Below are positions 26,593 to 35,870 of a DNA stretch of 64,000 nt, piece after piece (the stretch's first letter is position 1; each line of letters starts with the position of its first letter). Under the pieces are notes generated by a model. It did no database searches, was not told the DNA's origin, and was given only the letters and a program-made list of their open reading frames with translations. Source of the DNA: Clostridia bacterium (GTDB lineage Bacteria > Bacillota > Clostridia > Christensenellales > Borkfalkiaceae); assembly GCA_900769565.1 (NCBI GenBank), contig CAAGHC010000003.1, forward strand, positions 1 to 64,000, read 5' to 3'. The translations under genes and the position numbers were made by a program.

Positions 26593-27879
26593 TTATTCTT
26601 TTACTTCTTTTTCGTTTTCTGCTTTACGTTTTGCCACCAAATAATAGATAAGTACGATAGCGTAGTGGATTACAAGCCCAACAGCTATTGCTTTTACTAG
26701 GTCGAATATTACGGTAAGCGCAAAAGTTAGCACGAGCACCAAAATATCGTTCCACTTTTTAGTTTTGATTACGCTAACGAATTCTCGCCATTCGCTCATG
26801 TTGTAGGCTACTATAAATAGTATTGCTGCGATTATCGGCATAGGTATATATGACGCCAACGGCATTAGAAGAACTAATACCAACAAAAGCACTACTGCGT
26901 GTATCATACCCGAAAGCGGTGATTTACCACCGTTTTTAACGTTAGCAGCCGTTCTTGCGATAGCCCCCGTTGCAGGAATACCACCAAAGCACCCGACTAG
27001 TAAGTTCCCCGTACCTAGAGCGATAAGTTCGGTATTTGAATTGTGTTTATCCCCCACCATTTTATCAGACACCACGCACGATAGAAGTGATTCAATACCC
27101 GCAAGTAAAGCAATGGTAAATGCGCTAGGTAAGAGCGCAAGTATGCGTGCGCCCGTTATTTCGGGAAAACTAAAGGTAGGAAGCGCCGACGATATGGTGT
27201 ATAGCGAGCCTATAGTGTTTGCGTTTATTACGGGAATAAGGCAAACTAAAGAGCCCACTAGAACTGCAATGAGTGAACCGGGGATTTTTTTAGACACCTT
27301 GGTCCAAAGTATTAAAATTACTAACCCTAATAAACCGATAGCAAAAGCCCAAGGATTAAAGGTGGAAATGTTTTCAAAAACTAATTTAAGTTTATCAACC
27401 GTTTCGATAGCAACCGTTCCTGCTGGATAAGTAAGACCTAAAAAGTCCTTTAACTGCCCCACCACTAGCGTAACTGCAATACCAGCGGTAAAACCAACCG
27501 TGATAGTGTGTGGAATGTATTTGATTAGCGAGCCTACTCTACATACGCCCATGATTATTAGTATTAAACCTGCCATAACGGTAGCAAGGAACAACCCGTC
27601 CATACCTTCGGACAAAATTATTCCCGCAACGATAGTAGCAAACGCTGCTGTAGGACCTGTAATGTTTACCTTACTGCCACCTAAAAGTGCAGTAACGAAA
27701 CCTGCGACGATTGCCGTAAATAATCCCCTTTCGGGCGTAGCGCCAGACGCTATTGCAAGCGCTATTGATAATGGCAAAGCAATAATCGCAACGATTATGC
27801 CTGCCACCACGTCAGACAGATAATCTCTAGTTTTGTAACCCTTAAAAGCCGTTAAAAGTTTTGGTTGGAATAATTTCAT
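26593..27879 (-). CDS. SulP-family anion transporter without STAS domain
   Basis: A 428-residue, highly hydrophobic protein with about 12-14 membrane segments. Family markers are AGIIVAIIALPLSIALAIASG near residue 28, VNITGPTAAFATIV, and GTGNLLVGCFGGIPATGAIARTAAN near residue 290. The C terminus ends after the last helix in a short charged tail, so the cytoplasmic STAS domain found in most SulP proteins is missing. SulP proteins move sulfate, bicarbonate or dicarboxylates; the substrate cannot be inferred. It appears monocistronic. Confidence 0.88.
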   Translation of the reverse strand: MKLFQPKLLTAFKGYKTRDYLSDVVAGIIVAIIALPLSIALAIASGATPERGLFTAIVAGFVTALLGGSKVNITGPTAAFATIVAGIILSEGMDGLFLATVMAGLILIIMGVCRVGSLIKYIPHTITVGFTAGIAVTLVVGQLKDFLGLTYPAGTVAIETVDKLKLVFENISTFNPWAFAIGLLGLVILILWTKVSKKIPGSLIAVLVGSLVCLIPVINANTIGSLYTISSALPTFSFPEITGARILALLPSAFTIALLAGIESLLSCVVSDKMVGDKHNSNTELIALGTGNLLVGCFGGIPATGAIARTAANVKNGGKSPLSGMIHAVVLLLVLVLLMPLASYIPMPIIAAILFIVAYNMSEWREFVSVIKTKKWNDILVLVLTFALTVIFDLVKAIAVGLVIHYAIVLIYYLVAKRKAENEKEVKE

Positions 27880-27958
27880 TTACTCTCTCCTTAGTGCGAT
27901 AGCAATTATATACCAACAACTTTTAAAAAGCAATAAATTTAGTTGATAAAAATTAAAA

Positions 27959-27982
27959 AAGGCAAGGATTTTTCCCTGCCTT
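27959..27982 (-). terminator. Terminator after the SSB-like gene
   Basis: A 10-bp stem with one mismatch (27959-27968 with 27973-27982) followed by a T6 run in the minus direction (complement of 27955-27960). Confidence 0.7.
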
Positions 27983-28005
27983 AAGCGTTTAACTTTATTT
28001 TTACT

Positions 28006-28710
28006 CTAATCGGAATACACGTTTTCCGTACTAGCACGTTCTTGCCCAAAACCTAATAAGTTAAATTCTTCGTCCGCATCAAAGTTCTCGGCATTCTCGT
28101 ACGCAGAAAGTTTGCTTATAGAAACTTCGTAAGCAGTTAGCGTTCTTACGTCGTCATCCGAAAATCGTTTTTGGTATTCCCTACTCTGTATTCTACCACT
28201 AACGGCAATCTTTTCCCCAACTGCAAGGTTTTTAGCAAAACGGGCGTTCCTACCCCATGCGATACACGGTATATAGTCAGACTTATTATAAGAACGGTTT
28301 ACCGCAATTAAAACGTCTGCAATTTCACGGTTAAACGGCGTCGTCCTATACACGGGTGGTTTACACACGTAACCCGTAAGCACTATGTTGTTGGGGTTTT
28401 TTACGGGCGCTTGGTCTAAAAGTTCCCTTACGAACACCGTTAGCATAAGTTTACTTTTACCGTCCACTAATTTATTGTAGCTACGGAACTGACCGAGCGC
28501 GTGAATTGTTACGCCCACTTTCAAATCGCAGTCTGCAATCAAGCGTTCGGATACGGTAACGGGTAAAACGTCTGCTTGCCCCGAAAGTCTTTTTACCAAG
28601 ACGTTCATCTCGTAAAAGCCCTCGCCGTATACTTCGTGCGAAAATTCGGCTTTGGTTACGATTTCCCCACTAATGAATACCTTGTTGTTTTTTTCTGTCA
28701 AATAGTTCAT
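28006..28710 (-). CDS. Single-stranded DNA-binding protein-like, tandem OB folds
   Basis: About 234 residues with two successive OB-fold halves. The first (about 8-105) contains VFISGEIVTKAEF and ends with VFVRELLDQ. The second (about 110-210) contains NIVLTGYVCKPPVYRTTPFNREIADVLIAVNR, IPCIAWGRNARFA and VSGRIQSREY, the standard SSB strand pattern. The acidic C terminus lacks the canonical DDIPF tip. I chose the ATG at 28710 because GGAGG lies directly upstream; the TTG at 28728 overlaps that site. It may act in replication or repair as a second SSB beside the essential one. It follows the deacetylase gene by 26 bases. Confidence 0.75.
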   Translation of the reverse strand: MNYLTEKNNKVFISGEIVTKAEFSHEVYGEGFYEMNVLVKRLSGQADVLPVTVSERLIADCDLKVGVTIHALGQFRSYNKLVDGKSKLMLTVFVRELLDQAPVKNPNNIVLTGYVCKPPVYRTTPFNREIADVLIAVNRSYNKSDYIPCIAWGRNARFAKNLAVGEKIAVSGRIQSREYQKRFSDDDVRTLTAYEVSISKLSAYENAENFDADEEFNLLGFGQERASTENVYSD

Positions 28711-28736
28711 ATATTTTATTTCCTCCAAAGAATTTC

Positions 28737-29504
28737 CTATGAATTTTTAACCTGCGCACCGTCGGGCGCTACGTGGTAATTATCCCTATAAATCAGTTCG
28801 CCTATACTCACGAACTCGTATCCTTTGTTTTTTAACGTCGTGATAATGCCCTCAAGAGCCTCTGCCGTATGCAAACCTTGGTTATGAAAAAGCACGATAG
28901 AACCGTTTTTAACCCTTTCGGTTACTCGTTTTTCTATTTGTGCGCTAGACAAATCTTTCCAGTCTAAACTATCCACGTCCCATTGAATTGTATAAAGTTC
29001 AAGTTCTTCCGCCACGTCTATCAATAAGTCGTTATACTCACCGAACGGTGGACGGAAAAGTTCAACTTTTTTGCCCGTAATTTCTTCTATTACTTTTTTA
29101 GAAGTTGTAAGTTCTTTCACCATGGCGTTTTTATCAAGTTTGCTCATGTGCGGGTGGGTTGCCGAGTGAGTGCCTATCTCATGCCCGTGCTCGGAAATCT
29201 TTTTCACGTATTCGGGATATTTTTTCGCCCAAAATTCCACCATGAAAAAAGTGCATTTTACACCGTGTTCAGCCATAATATCAAGCAGTTTATCGGTATA
29301 GTCCACGCCCCATGCACAGTCAAAGGAAATGGCTACTTTTTTACTTTCAGTTTGTACTCTATAGATAGGTAATTTTTTTACAGCGTAACCGAAAAACACT
29401 TGTTGTGCGCCACTAAAATACACGCCTAAACAGGTTATAAGCATTACAATCGCCATAATTATAACGGTTTTAACTTTCCCCTTTGATAAGACGGCAAAAT
29501 ACAT
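28737..29504 (-). CDS. Polysaccharide deacetylase, PdaB-like
   Basis: A NodB-type deacetylase with an N-terminal membrane anchor (about 10-32). Catalytic motif 1 is SFDCAWGVDYT (Asp-Asp pattern altered to Asp-Cys, as in PdaB-type proteins). The metal-binding histidines are in HEIGTHSATHPHMS, RPPFGEYN is motif 3, and FHNQG closes the fold. PdaB proteins act late in sporulation on cortex peptidoglycan, consistent with spoIIE in this window. The frame is open to a TTG at 29573, but its ribosome binding site is only two bases away; I prefer the ATG at 29504 (about 255 residues). Confidence 0.82.
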   Translation of the reverse strand: MYFAVLSKGKVKTVIIMAIVMLITCLGVYFSGAQQVFFGYAVKKLPIYRVQTESKKVAISFDCAWGVDYTDKLLDIMAEHGVKCTFFMVEFWAKKYPEYVKKISEHGHEIGTHSATHPHMSKLDKNAMVKELTTSKKVIEEITGKKVELFRPPFGEYNDLLIDVAEELELYTIQWDVDSLDWKDLSSAQIEKRVTERVKNGSIVLFHNQGLHTAEALEGIITTLKNKGYEFVSIGELIYRDNYHVAPDGAQVKNS

Positions 29505-29636
29505 TCTATCACTTCCCCGATAACTCTTTTTGTTGAAATTTAGGCGTTTTTGTTTTATTTTAGATTTTATCAAAACTCCTTTTAAGATAAATGTACTCTC
29601 AAAGCCTTAAACTTATGATAAAAATTTAAAAAGAAA

Positions 29637-29661
29637 AAAGCGCTTACCAAAACGGTAAACG
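29637..29661 (-). terminator. Terminator after the small membrane protein gene
   Basis: A stem pairing AAAGCGCTTACC with GGTAAACGCTTT (one mismatch, 5-base loop) lies just past the stop codon at 29682 and is flanked by T-rich sequence in the minus direction. Confidence 0.7.
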
Positions 29662-29681
29662 CTTTTATTGTAAGTTTAATA

Positions 29682-29876
29682 TTAGTCTTTCTTTCTTACG
29701 GCAAACGTCATGAATACGGCTAAAACGTTAAAGAAGAAACCTGCCCAAAACCACATAACTTCGTTCATATCCTTATTTTTATCACGAATAATGTCAACGC
29801 AAATTCTTCCGCAAACGTATCCACCAAAAACGTAAATTATTATACCTAAACAAAAACTGATAATCGTCAACGCCAT
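29682..29876 (-). CDS. Small two-helix membrane protein, unknown function
   Basis: A 64-residue protein with two hydrophobic segments (about 3-26 and 40-59) joined by a charged loop (RDKNKDMNE) and a KKD tail. AAGGAG lies seven bases before the ATG and a terminator follows the stop, so this is very likely a real gene. No family recognised. It stands alone between the deacetylase and cardiolipin synthase genes. Confidence 0.7.
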   Translation of the reverse strand: MALTIISFCLGIIIYVFGGYVCGRICVDIIRDKNKDMNEVMWFWAGFFFNVLAVFMTFAVRKKD

Positions 29877-29974
29877 AATATACTCCTTAATGTTTGTTCT
29901 ACTTTTTTATTATAATCCAATAGTAAGATTTTGTCAACGGTAATCAAAGATTTTAGCCATAAAATTACTTTTCC

Positions 29975-31558
29975 CTATAACAATGGCGAAAATATTTTTA
30001 CCACAGAGATTAACCCTTTAGTAAAACTGTTTTGGTTTAACCTCTTTCCGTTAACAAGCTCGCAACTTTCCATTAAATTTGTCAAATCGTTTTCTATATC
30101 TTTTAAACAAGCCGCACCGTAAAGCCATGCACCCACTTCAAAGTGATGCACTAGACTTCTATAATCAAGATTAGCAGAGCCTACTATAGCGCACTTTCGG
30201 TCGGCAAGGTATATTTTAGAATGAACGAAACCTTTTTTATACTCGTATATCTTGACACCTTTTTGAATTAAGCGTGGATAATAACTTTTCGACACTTCGA
30301 ACACTATTCTTTTATCGGGAATACTAGGCAGAATTATTCTTACGTCCACGTTTTTTAGCGACGCACTCTCTAAAGCAAGGCAAAGTTCATCGTCCATCAC
30401 TAGATAAGGCGTAGTTATATATAAATAGTTTGTTGCGTAACCGATTAAATTTAATATAGCCGTTTTGGTAACGCTATAAGGATAGGTTGGGCGTGGTCCA
30501 TCACCAAACGGAATACAAAACCCGTTTTCTGCACTTTCTTTTGCAACTAGCGTAGGATAACGATTATCTATAAACTCGTCGATTTTTCTAGTGCTTAAAT
30601 AGTAATCGGTCAAAAAAAGTTTGGTAATTTCTTTTACGGCGCTACCTTTTATTCTTACGCCACAATCTTTCCAATGCCCAAAACGGTTAACTGCATTTAT
30701 ATACTCGTCTGCAACGTTTACGCCACCAAGATATGCAACTTCCCCGTCGATAACCGTGATTTTTCGGTGGTTTCGATTATTAAATTCCCGTCCACTAAAC
30801 GCGTTTATTTTAGAAAAGGTTGCAACCTGAACGCCGTGATTAACTAGGTCGGAAACACCCAAAGTGCTAGCGCTTTTCATACAGCCTACGTCGTCGAATA
30901 ATAGTTTAACTTCCACCCCACTCATTGACTTTTTAATAAGCAAACTCTTTATTTTTTGCCATAGCGTACCCGACTTGATTATAAAATATTGCAAGAAGAT
31001 AAACTTTTTAGCATTCGACAAATCGCAAAGCATTTCATCAAAGGTTTTTTCGCCCGAATTTAAGTAGGTTATATCGCCTGAAAAAAACAAGTTGCAATTA
31101 CTTATTTGGGTTAGTAGTTTAGCCTGTGAATATGCAAACGCATCTTGCTTTTTTAGTTCGATAAATTCTTTCTCATCACTTTTCCGATAGCTTTTACCGT
31201 TAAGATAATTGAGATTTTTAACGTACTTAATATTCAACGATTTAGAATAAAAAAGAAAATACAAAGTTACCCCTGCAACGGGTAAAATTAAAAGAAAAAG
31301 CAACCACGGAAGTTTATAATCAGGGTTATCGGCGCTGACTATTATTTTAACGGCCAAAACTATTCTAAACATAAACTCTACCCACCTAAAAGGTGGAAAA
31401 ACAATCAGTAGCAACACGCCTAAACCAACAATAAGCACGCACTTTATAAAAACTATTGTAATAGAAAAAATAAATCTAAACGGCAATTTGTTTTTACCAG
31501 TTTTTTTATCCGCCTTTTGGTCAAGAAAAACGCAATTTTCACTCTTTTTCAGTTCCAT
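29975..31558 (-). CDS. cls: Cardiolipin synthase (phospholipase D type)
   Basis: Joins two phosphatidylglycerol molecules into cardiolipin at the membrane. Two membrane segments near residues 27-48 and 78-100 precede two HKD motifs: HRKITVIDG (about residue 265) and HSKIYLADRKCAIVGSANLDYRS (about residue 445). Length 527, typical of Bacillota Cls. Monocistronic, divergent from the aminotransferase gene. Confidence 0.93.
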   Translation of the reverse strand: MELKKSENCVFLDQKADKKTGKNKLPFRFIFSITIVFIKCVLIVGLGVLLLIVFPPFRWVEFMFRIVLAVKIIVSADNPDYKLPWLLFLLILPVAGVTLYFLFYSKSLNIKYVKNLNYLNGKSYRKSDEKEFIELKKQDAFAYSQAKLLTQISNCNLFFSGDITYLNSGEKTFDEMLCDLSNAKKFIFLQYFIIKSGTLWQKIKSLLIKKSMSGVEVKLLFDDVGCMKSASTLGVSDLVNHGVQVATFSKINAFSGREFNNRNHRKITVIDGEVAYLGGVNVADEYINAVNRFGHWKDCGVRIKGSAVKEITKLFLTDYYLSTRKIDEFIDNRYPTLVAKESAENGFCIPFGDGPRPTYPYSVTKTAILNLIGYATNYLYITTPYLVMDDELCLALESASLKNVDVRIILPSIPDKRIVFEVSKSYYPRLIQKGVKIYEYKKGFVHSKIYLADRKCAIVGSANLDYRSLVHHFEVGAWLYGAACLKDIENDLTNLMESCELVNGKRLNQNSFTKGLISVVKIFSPLL

Positions 31559-31620
31559 TAAAGTTAGTATGCGCCAAATCTTACGATAAAATGTTTTATA
31601 ATTGTTATTTGCTTATTGTA

Positions 31621-31701
31621 TTTATATACGAAAACCGAGCATTTTGAGATTAAAAATAGATAAAAACACTCATTGTAATATGCTCTGTTTTTTGATACAA
31701 T
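31621..31701. promoter_or_regulatory. Promoter of the aminotransferase gene with two AraC-type sites
   Basis: TTGTAA (31673-31678) and TACAAT (31696-31701), 17 bases apart, form the plus-strand promoter. Two copies of an operator-like motif flank it in opposite orientation: CCGAGCAT at 31635-31642, reading left, and ATGCTCTG at 31680-31687, reading right. In both the motif is followed at the same distance by a GTAT/GATA element. The same motif pair occurs at 35871-35919 before the dehydrogenase-aldolase operon. Confidence 0.6.
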
Positions 31702-31763
31702 ATTAAAAAAGAGTAAAACGACTTTTTAAGCGTTATAAAAAGTTATAGTTTAAGGAGAAAATT

Positions 31764-33062
31764 ATGAAAAGTTACGCAAAATCAAACGAACTTGTTGCAA
31801 GAGAATTAAAGTGTTCACCACTTGCAGCGCAAACCTTTTCTAAATCGCACCGTTATTTTATGCCGAACAATGCACCCATGTTTATCGACCATGGTAAGGG
31901 CGCTAGAGTTTACGACGTTGACGGTAACGAATTTTTAGATTTTACCGCAAGTTTAGGGCCTATCACTTTAGGATATTGTTACGACAAGGTTAACGACGCT
32001 GTTAAGGCACAACTTGAAAAGGGTATTATTTTCCCCACTCAATCGCCCCTAGAATGCGAACTTGCCGAACTTTTAACTAGCCTTATCCCCTGTGCAGAAA
32101 TGGTTAAGTTTGTTAAAAACGGCTCTGACGCTACCACAGCAGCAATTAGAATTGCAAGAGCGTTTACGGGTAGAAAAAGAGTTGCTATGAGCGGTTATCA
32201 CGGTATGCACGACTGGTCAATCGGTGCATCTGCAAACAGAAAGGGCGTTCCCGAAGACGTTTGCGCGCTCACAGATACCTTTAAGTATAACGATTTAAGT
32301 TCTATTGAAAGCGTACTCAACTCTCACCCCGGCGAATACGCTGCAGTAATTTTAGAGCCTATACAAAGTAACGGTACTACTACCGAATACTTACAAGGTT
32401 TGAAAGATTTAGTTCATAAACACGGCGCACTTCTTATATTCGACGAAGTTGTAAGTGGTTTCAGATACGCTCTCGGTGGTGGTGGCGAATACTACGGCGT
32501 TACGCCCGATATGGCGTCTTTCGGTAAAGGTTGCTCTAACGGTATGCCCTTATCTTTCGTTGCAGGTAGACGTGACCTTATATCCATGATTGAACAAGGC
32601 GTATTTATTTCTATGACTTTCGGTGGCGAAGCGCTCTCTCTAGCAGGCTGTATTGCTACTGTGAAAGAATTAGTTGAAAAGGATGCTTTCAAGCATTTCT
32701 GGAAGTTAGGACAAATCATGAAAGACGGGCTTGAAAACCTTATTAAAAAACATGGTATTGAAAGCGCTGTATCGGTTAGTGGTCTTGCCCCGCACTGTGG
32801 TCTTGCTTTCGACGGCGTTGGCAGTCTAAATTATCTTGACGTTAACTCTATTTTCTCGTCAGTTATGATTGAAAACGGTATTTTATGCCACGCAATCAAC
32901 AACATTAACCTTTCGCACACCGAAGAAGATATTAAGTTATATCTTGACGCTGCCGACAAGGCGTTTGCACTTATTAAAGTTGCAATCGATAAAGACAGCC
33001 TAGACGGTATTCTTCCCGAAGGCGCAAGAGTTAACCCGATATTCAAAAGAAACATTAAATAA
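31764..33062 (+). CDS. PLP-dependent class III aminotransferase (glutamate-1-semialdehyde mutase-like)
   Basis: A 432-residue fold type I PLP enzyme. FDEVVSGFR contains the cofactor-binding Asp227, and FGKGCSNGMP contains the Schiff-base Lys255. NGSDATTAAIRIARAFTG and GYHGMHDW bind phosphate and substrate. It resembles HemL, but the lysine motif differs (HemL has GKxIGGG), no tetrapyrrole gene is nearby, and a catabolic set surrounds it. I infer transamination or aminomutation of a sugar-derived or acidic carbonyl substrate, acting with the aldolase and dehydrogenase encoded at 34048-35781. AAGGAG site; strong terminator after. Confidence 0.8.
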   Translation: MKSYAKSNELVARELKCSPLAAQTFSKSHRYFMPNNAPMFIDHGKGARVYDVDGNEFLDFTASLGPITLGYCYDKVNDAVKAQLEKGIIFPTQSPLECELAELLTSLIPCAEMVKFVKNGSDATTAAIRIARAFTGRKRVAMSGYHGMHDWSIGASANRKGVPEDVCALTDTFKYNDLSSIESVLNSHPGEYAAVILEPIQSNGTTTEYLQGLKDLVHKHGALLIFDEVVSGFRYALGGGGEYYGVTPDMASFGKGCSNGMPLSFVAGRRDLISMIEQGVFISMTFGGEALSLAGCIATVKELVEKDAFKHFWKLGQIMKDGLENLIKKHGIESAVSVSGLAPHCGLAFDGVGSLNYLDVNSIFSSVMIENGILCHAINNINLSHTEEDIKLYLDAADKAFALIKVAIDKDSLDGILPEGARVNPIFKRNIK

Positions 33063-33080
33063 TTAATTTTAAGCACTATA

Positions 33081-33111
33081 AAAGCACGGCGAAAGGTCGC
33101 CGTGCTTTTTT
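33081..33111 (+). terminator. Rho-independent terminator after the aminotransferase gene
   Basis: Perfect 12-bp stem (33081-33092 with 33097-33108), 4-base loop, then a T-run. Confidence 0.92.
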
Positions 33112-33147
33112 GTTTTTTTAGTAATAATCCTAGCCACAATTTTTACT

Positions 33148-34023
33148 TTAATTCTTCTTTTCTAGTTTATATTCTTCGGGGGTTTTGCCTAAAAAACTTT
33201 TAAACGCATAGAAAAAACCGTTATACGAAGAATATCCACTTAATCTTGATATTTCGTCTAGTGAAAGTTTTCCTTGCTTAATAAGCATGCATGCGTTTTC
33301 CACACGTTGCTTTACTAAAAGTTTTTTAAAACTCATACCGAAAAACTTTTTTACTATTCGGTTTGTTTGACATACCGATAAGCACAGTTTGTCTGCCAAA
33401 TCTTCAATACTGATACGCTCGTTATATCTCTCGTAAAAAAACTTTTCCACCACGATTTTTTGTTTTACCATGTAATCGGTTTCTACGTCCCTACCATTTT
33501 GGGAATCTTTTTTTAGGTTGCCGGCTATCAAAACGGCCTCGCAAAAATCAACCAAAAACAATGATAAAATCGCCTTTATTCTATGGATATTCTCATCAGA
33601 AAATTCATAGTCTTTTAATCTTGAGAACGTATTGATTTTATCGTAGTCTTTAATAATAAAATAGTCGCCAAAATTTCTTAAAATTTCGGTATAGAACTTA
33701 TATTCGGAAAAACTAAAATTCTTGTTTTTAGCATCAACGGAAATCTTTGCAGGGTTGAACATGAACGAGCATCTTACAAGGTCGGCACTATAATCTTCTA
33801 CGTAGTGACTCACGTTGGGCGCAAAAAGGCACACGTCCCCTTCCGTAAGGTGAACGTGGTCTTCCTTTACCACCAGACTTGCCGAGCCTGATTTTATAAC
33901 GTGAATTTCATAGTAAGCATGAAAGTGCGCTGATTGTCCCCATTCGTTACTACCGCAAAACGAACCGTTTTCGGGATAAATCGTAAACTGCGCATCACCA
34001 AGCCGTATCTTTATTTCCTGCAT
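33148..34023 (-). CDS. AraC-family transcriptional regulator of the aminotransferase/aldolase set
   Basis: A 291-residue regulator. The cupin domain spans about 25-120 and has histidines in HFHAYYEIHVI, AFAPNVSHY-like spacing and VEDYS. The C-terminal HTH pair (about 190-288) ends with FYAFKSFLGKTPEEYK. It lies 24 bases downstream of the aldolase gene and convergent to the aminotransferase. It probably controls both flanking promoters through the shared ATGCTCGG motif. Confidence 0.87.
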   Translation of the reverse strand: MQEIKIRLGDAQFTIYPENGSFCGSNEWGQSAHFHAYYEIHVIKSGSASLVVKEDHVHLTEGDVCLFAPNVSHYVEDYSADLVRCSFMFNPAKISVDAKNKNFSFSEYKFYTEILRNFGDYFIIKDYDKINTFSRLKDYEFSDENIHRIKAILSLFLVDFCEAVLIAGNLKKDSQNGRDVETDYMVKQKIVVEKFFYERYNERISIEDLADKLCLSVCQTNRIVKKFFGMSFKKLLVKQRVENACMLIKQGKLSLDEISRLSGYSSYNGFFYAFKSFLGKTPEEYKLEKKN

Positions 34024-34047
34024 GCTTTAAGTTTGCCTATTTTGTAT

Positions 34048-34812
34048 TTATTTTAACTTTGTAATGATATCAGCGTAATAATTATTAAGACCTATTACGT
34101 CAGAGCCCACGTTGATAAAGTTATAACCCATATCTTCAAGCGCTTTATGGTTAGCAACGCCACCAACCGTACCTGCCATCTTGCCGTATTTTCTAGCCGT
34201 CTTTGCAACTAATTCCTTAACCCTTGCAATTTCGGGGTGAGAAAATTCGTTGGGATGACCTATGCCTTGCGAAAAGTCTGCAGGTCCAAAGAATATCATA
34301 TCAATTCCGGGTAAAGCACAGATTTCTTCTAATTCTTTTAAGGGTTCTGGGTCTTCTATTTGAACGATATTAAATCTTTCTTCGTTGGCTTGCTTTAAAT
34401 ATAAATCAGCGTCTACTAAACAGAATTTACCGTCAGCGTTACCGCCGTCGATAGGACGTCTACCTATCGGATGGAATTTAGTATAATAAACTACTTTTTT
34501 AGCGTCTTCCAAACTCATAAGGTGAGGAATCATTATACCCGTCGAATCTGCCTCTAACGGACAAATCATATCGTTATAACTGCCACGTCTTACCCTAGTA
34601 AGCACGTCAACGTCGTAAATTTTAGCCGCTCTGATAATATTTTCAAGTTCTTGAAAGTCGTTTGGCACGTGTTCCATATCCGTCCATAGACAGTCGATAC
34701 CCGTCATTGCAGCAAGTTCCGCCGCCCTTGCGTCAAAAAGATTTAATTTGAACGAATAAGCCGTTTCACCGTTACGTATTTTTCTTAATACTCTACTCTT
34801 TCTCATTTCCAT
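34048..34812 (-). CDS. HpcH/HpaI-type aldolase
   Basis: A metal-dependent class II aldolase of 254 residues (TIM barrel) of the 2-keto-3-deoxy-acid family. DCLWTDMEHVPND holds the general base region, RVRRGSYNDM carries the substrate arginine, IVQIEDPEP provides the metal-binding Glu region, and IDMIFFGPADFSQGIGHP the metal-binding Asp region. It probably splits a keto-acid into pyruvate and an aldehyde. Directly follows the Gfo/Idh dehydrogenase with an 18-base gap. Confidence 0.85.
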   Translation of the reverse strand: MEMRKSRVLRKIRNGETAYSFKLNLFDARAAELAAMTGIDCLWTDMEHVPNDFQELENIIRAAKIYDVDVLTRVRRGSYNDMICPLEADSTGIMIPHLMSLEDAKKVVYYTKFHPIGRRPIDGGNADGKFCLVDADLYLKQANEERFNIVQIEDPEPLKELEEICALPGIDMIFFGPADFSQGIGHPNEFSHPEIARVKELVAKTARKYGKMAGTVGGVANHKALEDMGYNFINVGSDVIGLNNYYADIITKLK

Positions 34813-34830
34813 AATAATTTACTCCTGCTA

Positions 34831-35781
34831 TTAAAGTTTAATTTCATCAAGATATTTTACTACCCCGCCTTCGTCGCGACTGCGAAGTCCTAAAACAACT
34901 AATTTCATAAGTTCTATCGTTTCTTCAAACGGGAAGGGTTCTTCGTCCGTTCTTAAAAAATGCACAAACTTATCAAGTTGCTTTTTAAACGCATAGTAAC
35001 TATCCAAAGTTTGGATATATTTAGAACCTGCCGAACCTATAAGTAAAGTTCCTGCACCAGCCATTCCTTTACCTTGAACTATATCGACGATACAACCGTT
35101 TTCGTGAGTAAGACGAAGTGCTGCTCTCTCATAAGTTCCCGTGTTAATTATACTCTTAAATCCACCTTTAAGTATAGGATAAATACTCTCTAATGCGTGT
35201 ATTCCGTAAGTTTCGTAAATCTTGGGCATAGGTTGGCATATGTACATAAGTTTGCCAAGTTCATAATTATTATTGTGGTAGGGCTCTAAATCTTTTACGT
35301 ATCTCATACTAGAGCCACTTATAAACTTTTTGCCCTGTCTTTTCCATTCAACGAAAGTTCTTAAATCTTCTTCGTTATCCACTAACGGTTTATCAATAAA
35401 CATAGGAATATTTGCATCCATGAACGGTCTACAACGCTCAACGTGTTCACTGCCAACGTCGGTTGCGCATATAACGGCGTCAACCTGACCTATCATATCT
35501 TCAGGGCGCTCTACTACGTTTTCAATATTCGACGCAAGCGCTATATGTCTTGCCCTTTCTATCCCCTCGTATCCCGTGCAACAAATATGCGTGATTTTAG
35601 CACCGTCACAACCGAAAGTTTCTGCCGGTTGTTTATATAGATATTGCGGTATTACAGGGTAAGGACATTCGTCCATATATTTTTTATTGTAACCGTTAAA
35701 CATTGCACTCCACGAATAAGGGTGTCCGTTTCCTTCGGTCATGCCTAATATACCTATTTTAATTTCCTTTTTGGTTATCAT
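34831..35781 (-). CDS. Gfo/Idh/MocA-family NAD(P)-dependent oxidoreductase
   Basis: A 316-residue protein beginning with a Rossmann strand (IKIGILGMTEGNGHPYS, replacing the usual GxGxxG). The family motif is shifted to IFMDK-like PMFIDKPLVDN (about residue 140), and a C-terminal beta-sheet dimer domain follows. Likely oxidises or reduces a sugar or sugar acid. AAAGGAG before the ATG. First gene of the dehydrogenase-aldolase-AraC unit, with a good promoter at 35804-35832. Confidence 0.82.
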   Translation of the reverse strand: MITKKEIKIGILGMTEGNGHPYSWSAMFNGYNKKYMDECPYPVIPQYLYKQPAETFGCDGAKITHICCTGYEGIERARHIALASNIENVVERPEDMIGQVDAVICATDVGSEHVERCRPFMDANIPMFIDKPLVDNEEDLRTFVEWKRQGKKFISGSSMRYVKDLEPYHNNNYELGKLMYICQPMPKIYETYGIHALESIYPILKGGFKSIINTGTYERAALRLTHENGCIVDIVQGKGMAGAGTLLIGSAGSKYIQTLDSYYAFKKQLDKFVHFLRTDEEPFPFEETIELMKLVVLGLRSRDEGGVVKYLDEIKL

Positions 35782-35803
35782 AACTCTCTCCTTTATTTAT
35801 TCC

Positions 35804-35832
35804 ATTATATAATTTTACTACACGTATTTCAA
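35804..35832 (-). promoter_or_regulatory. Sigma-A-type promoter of the dehydrogenase-aldolase operon
   Basis: On the minus strand TTGAAA (complement of 35827-35832) and TATAAT (complement of 35804-35809) are exactly 17 bases apart, 22 bases before the start codon. Confidence 0.8.
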
Positions 35833-35870
35833 TAATGCAATTAAAAATTCCGTCTAAAATTTTAAAAAAC

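Noticed and set aside
31764..33062. Annotation as hemL (glutamate-1-semialdehyde aminomutase)
   Set aside because: The lysine motif is GKGCSNG rather than GKxIGGG, no tetrapyrrole genes are near, and the gene shares a regulatory motif with an aldolase and dehydrogenase. I kept only the family-level call.
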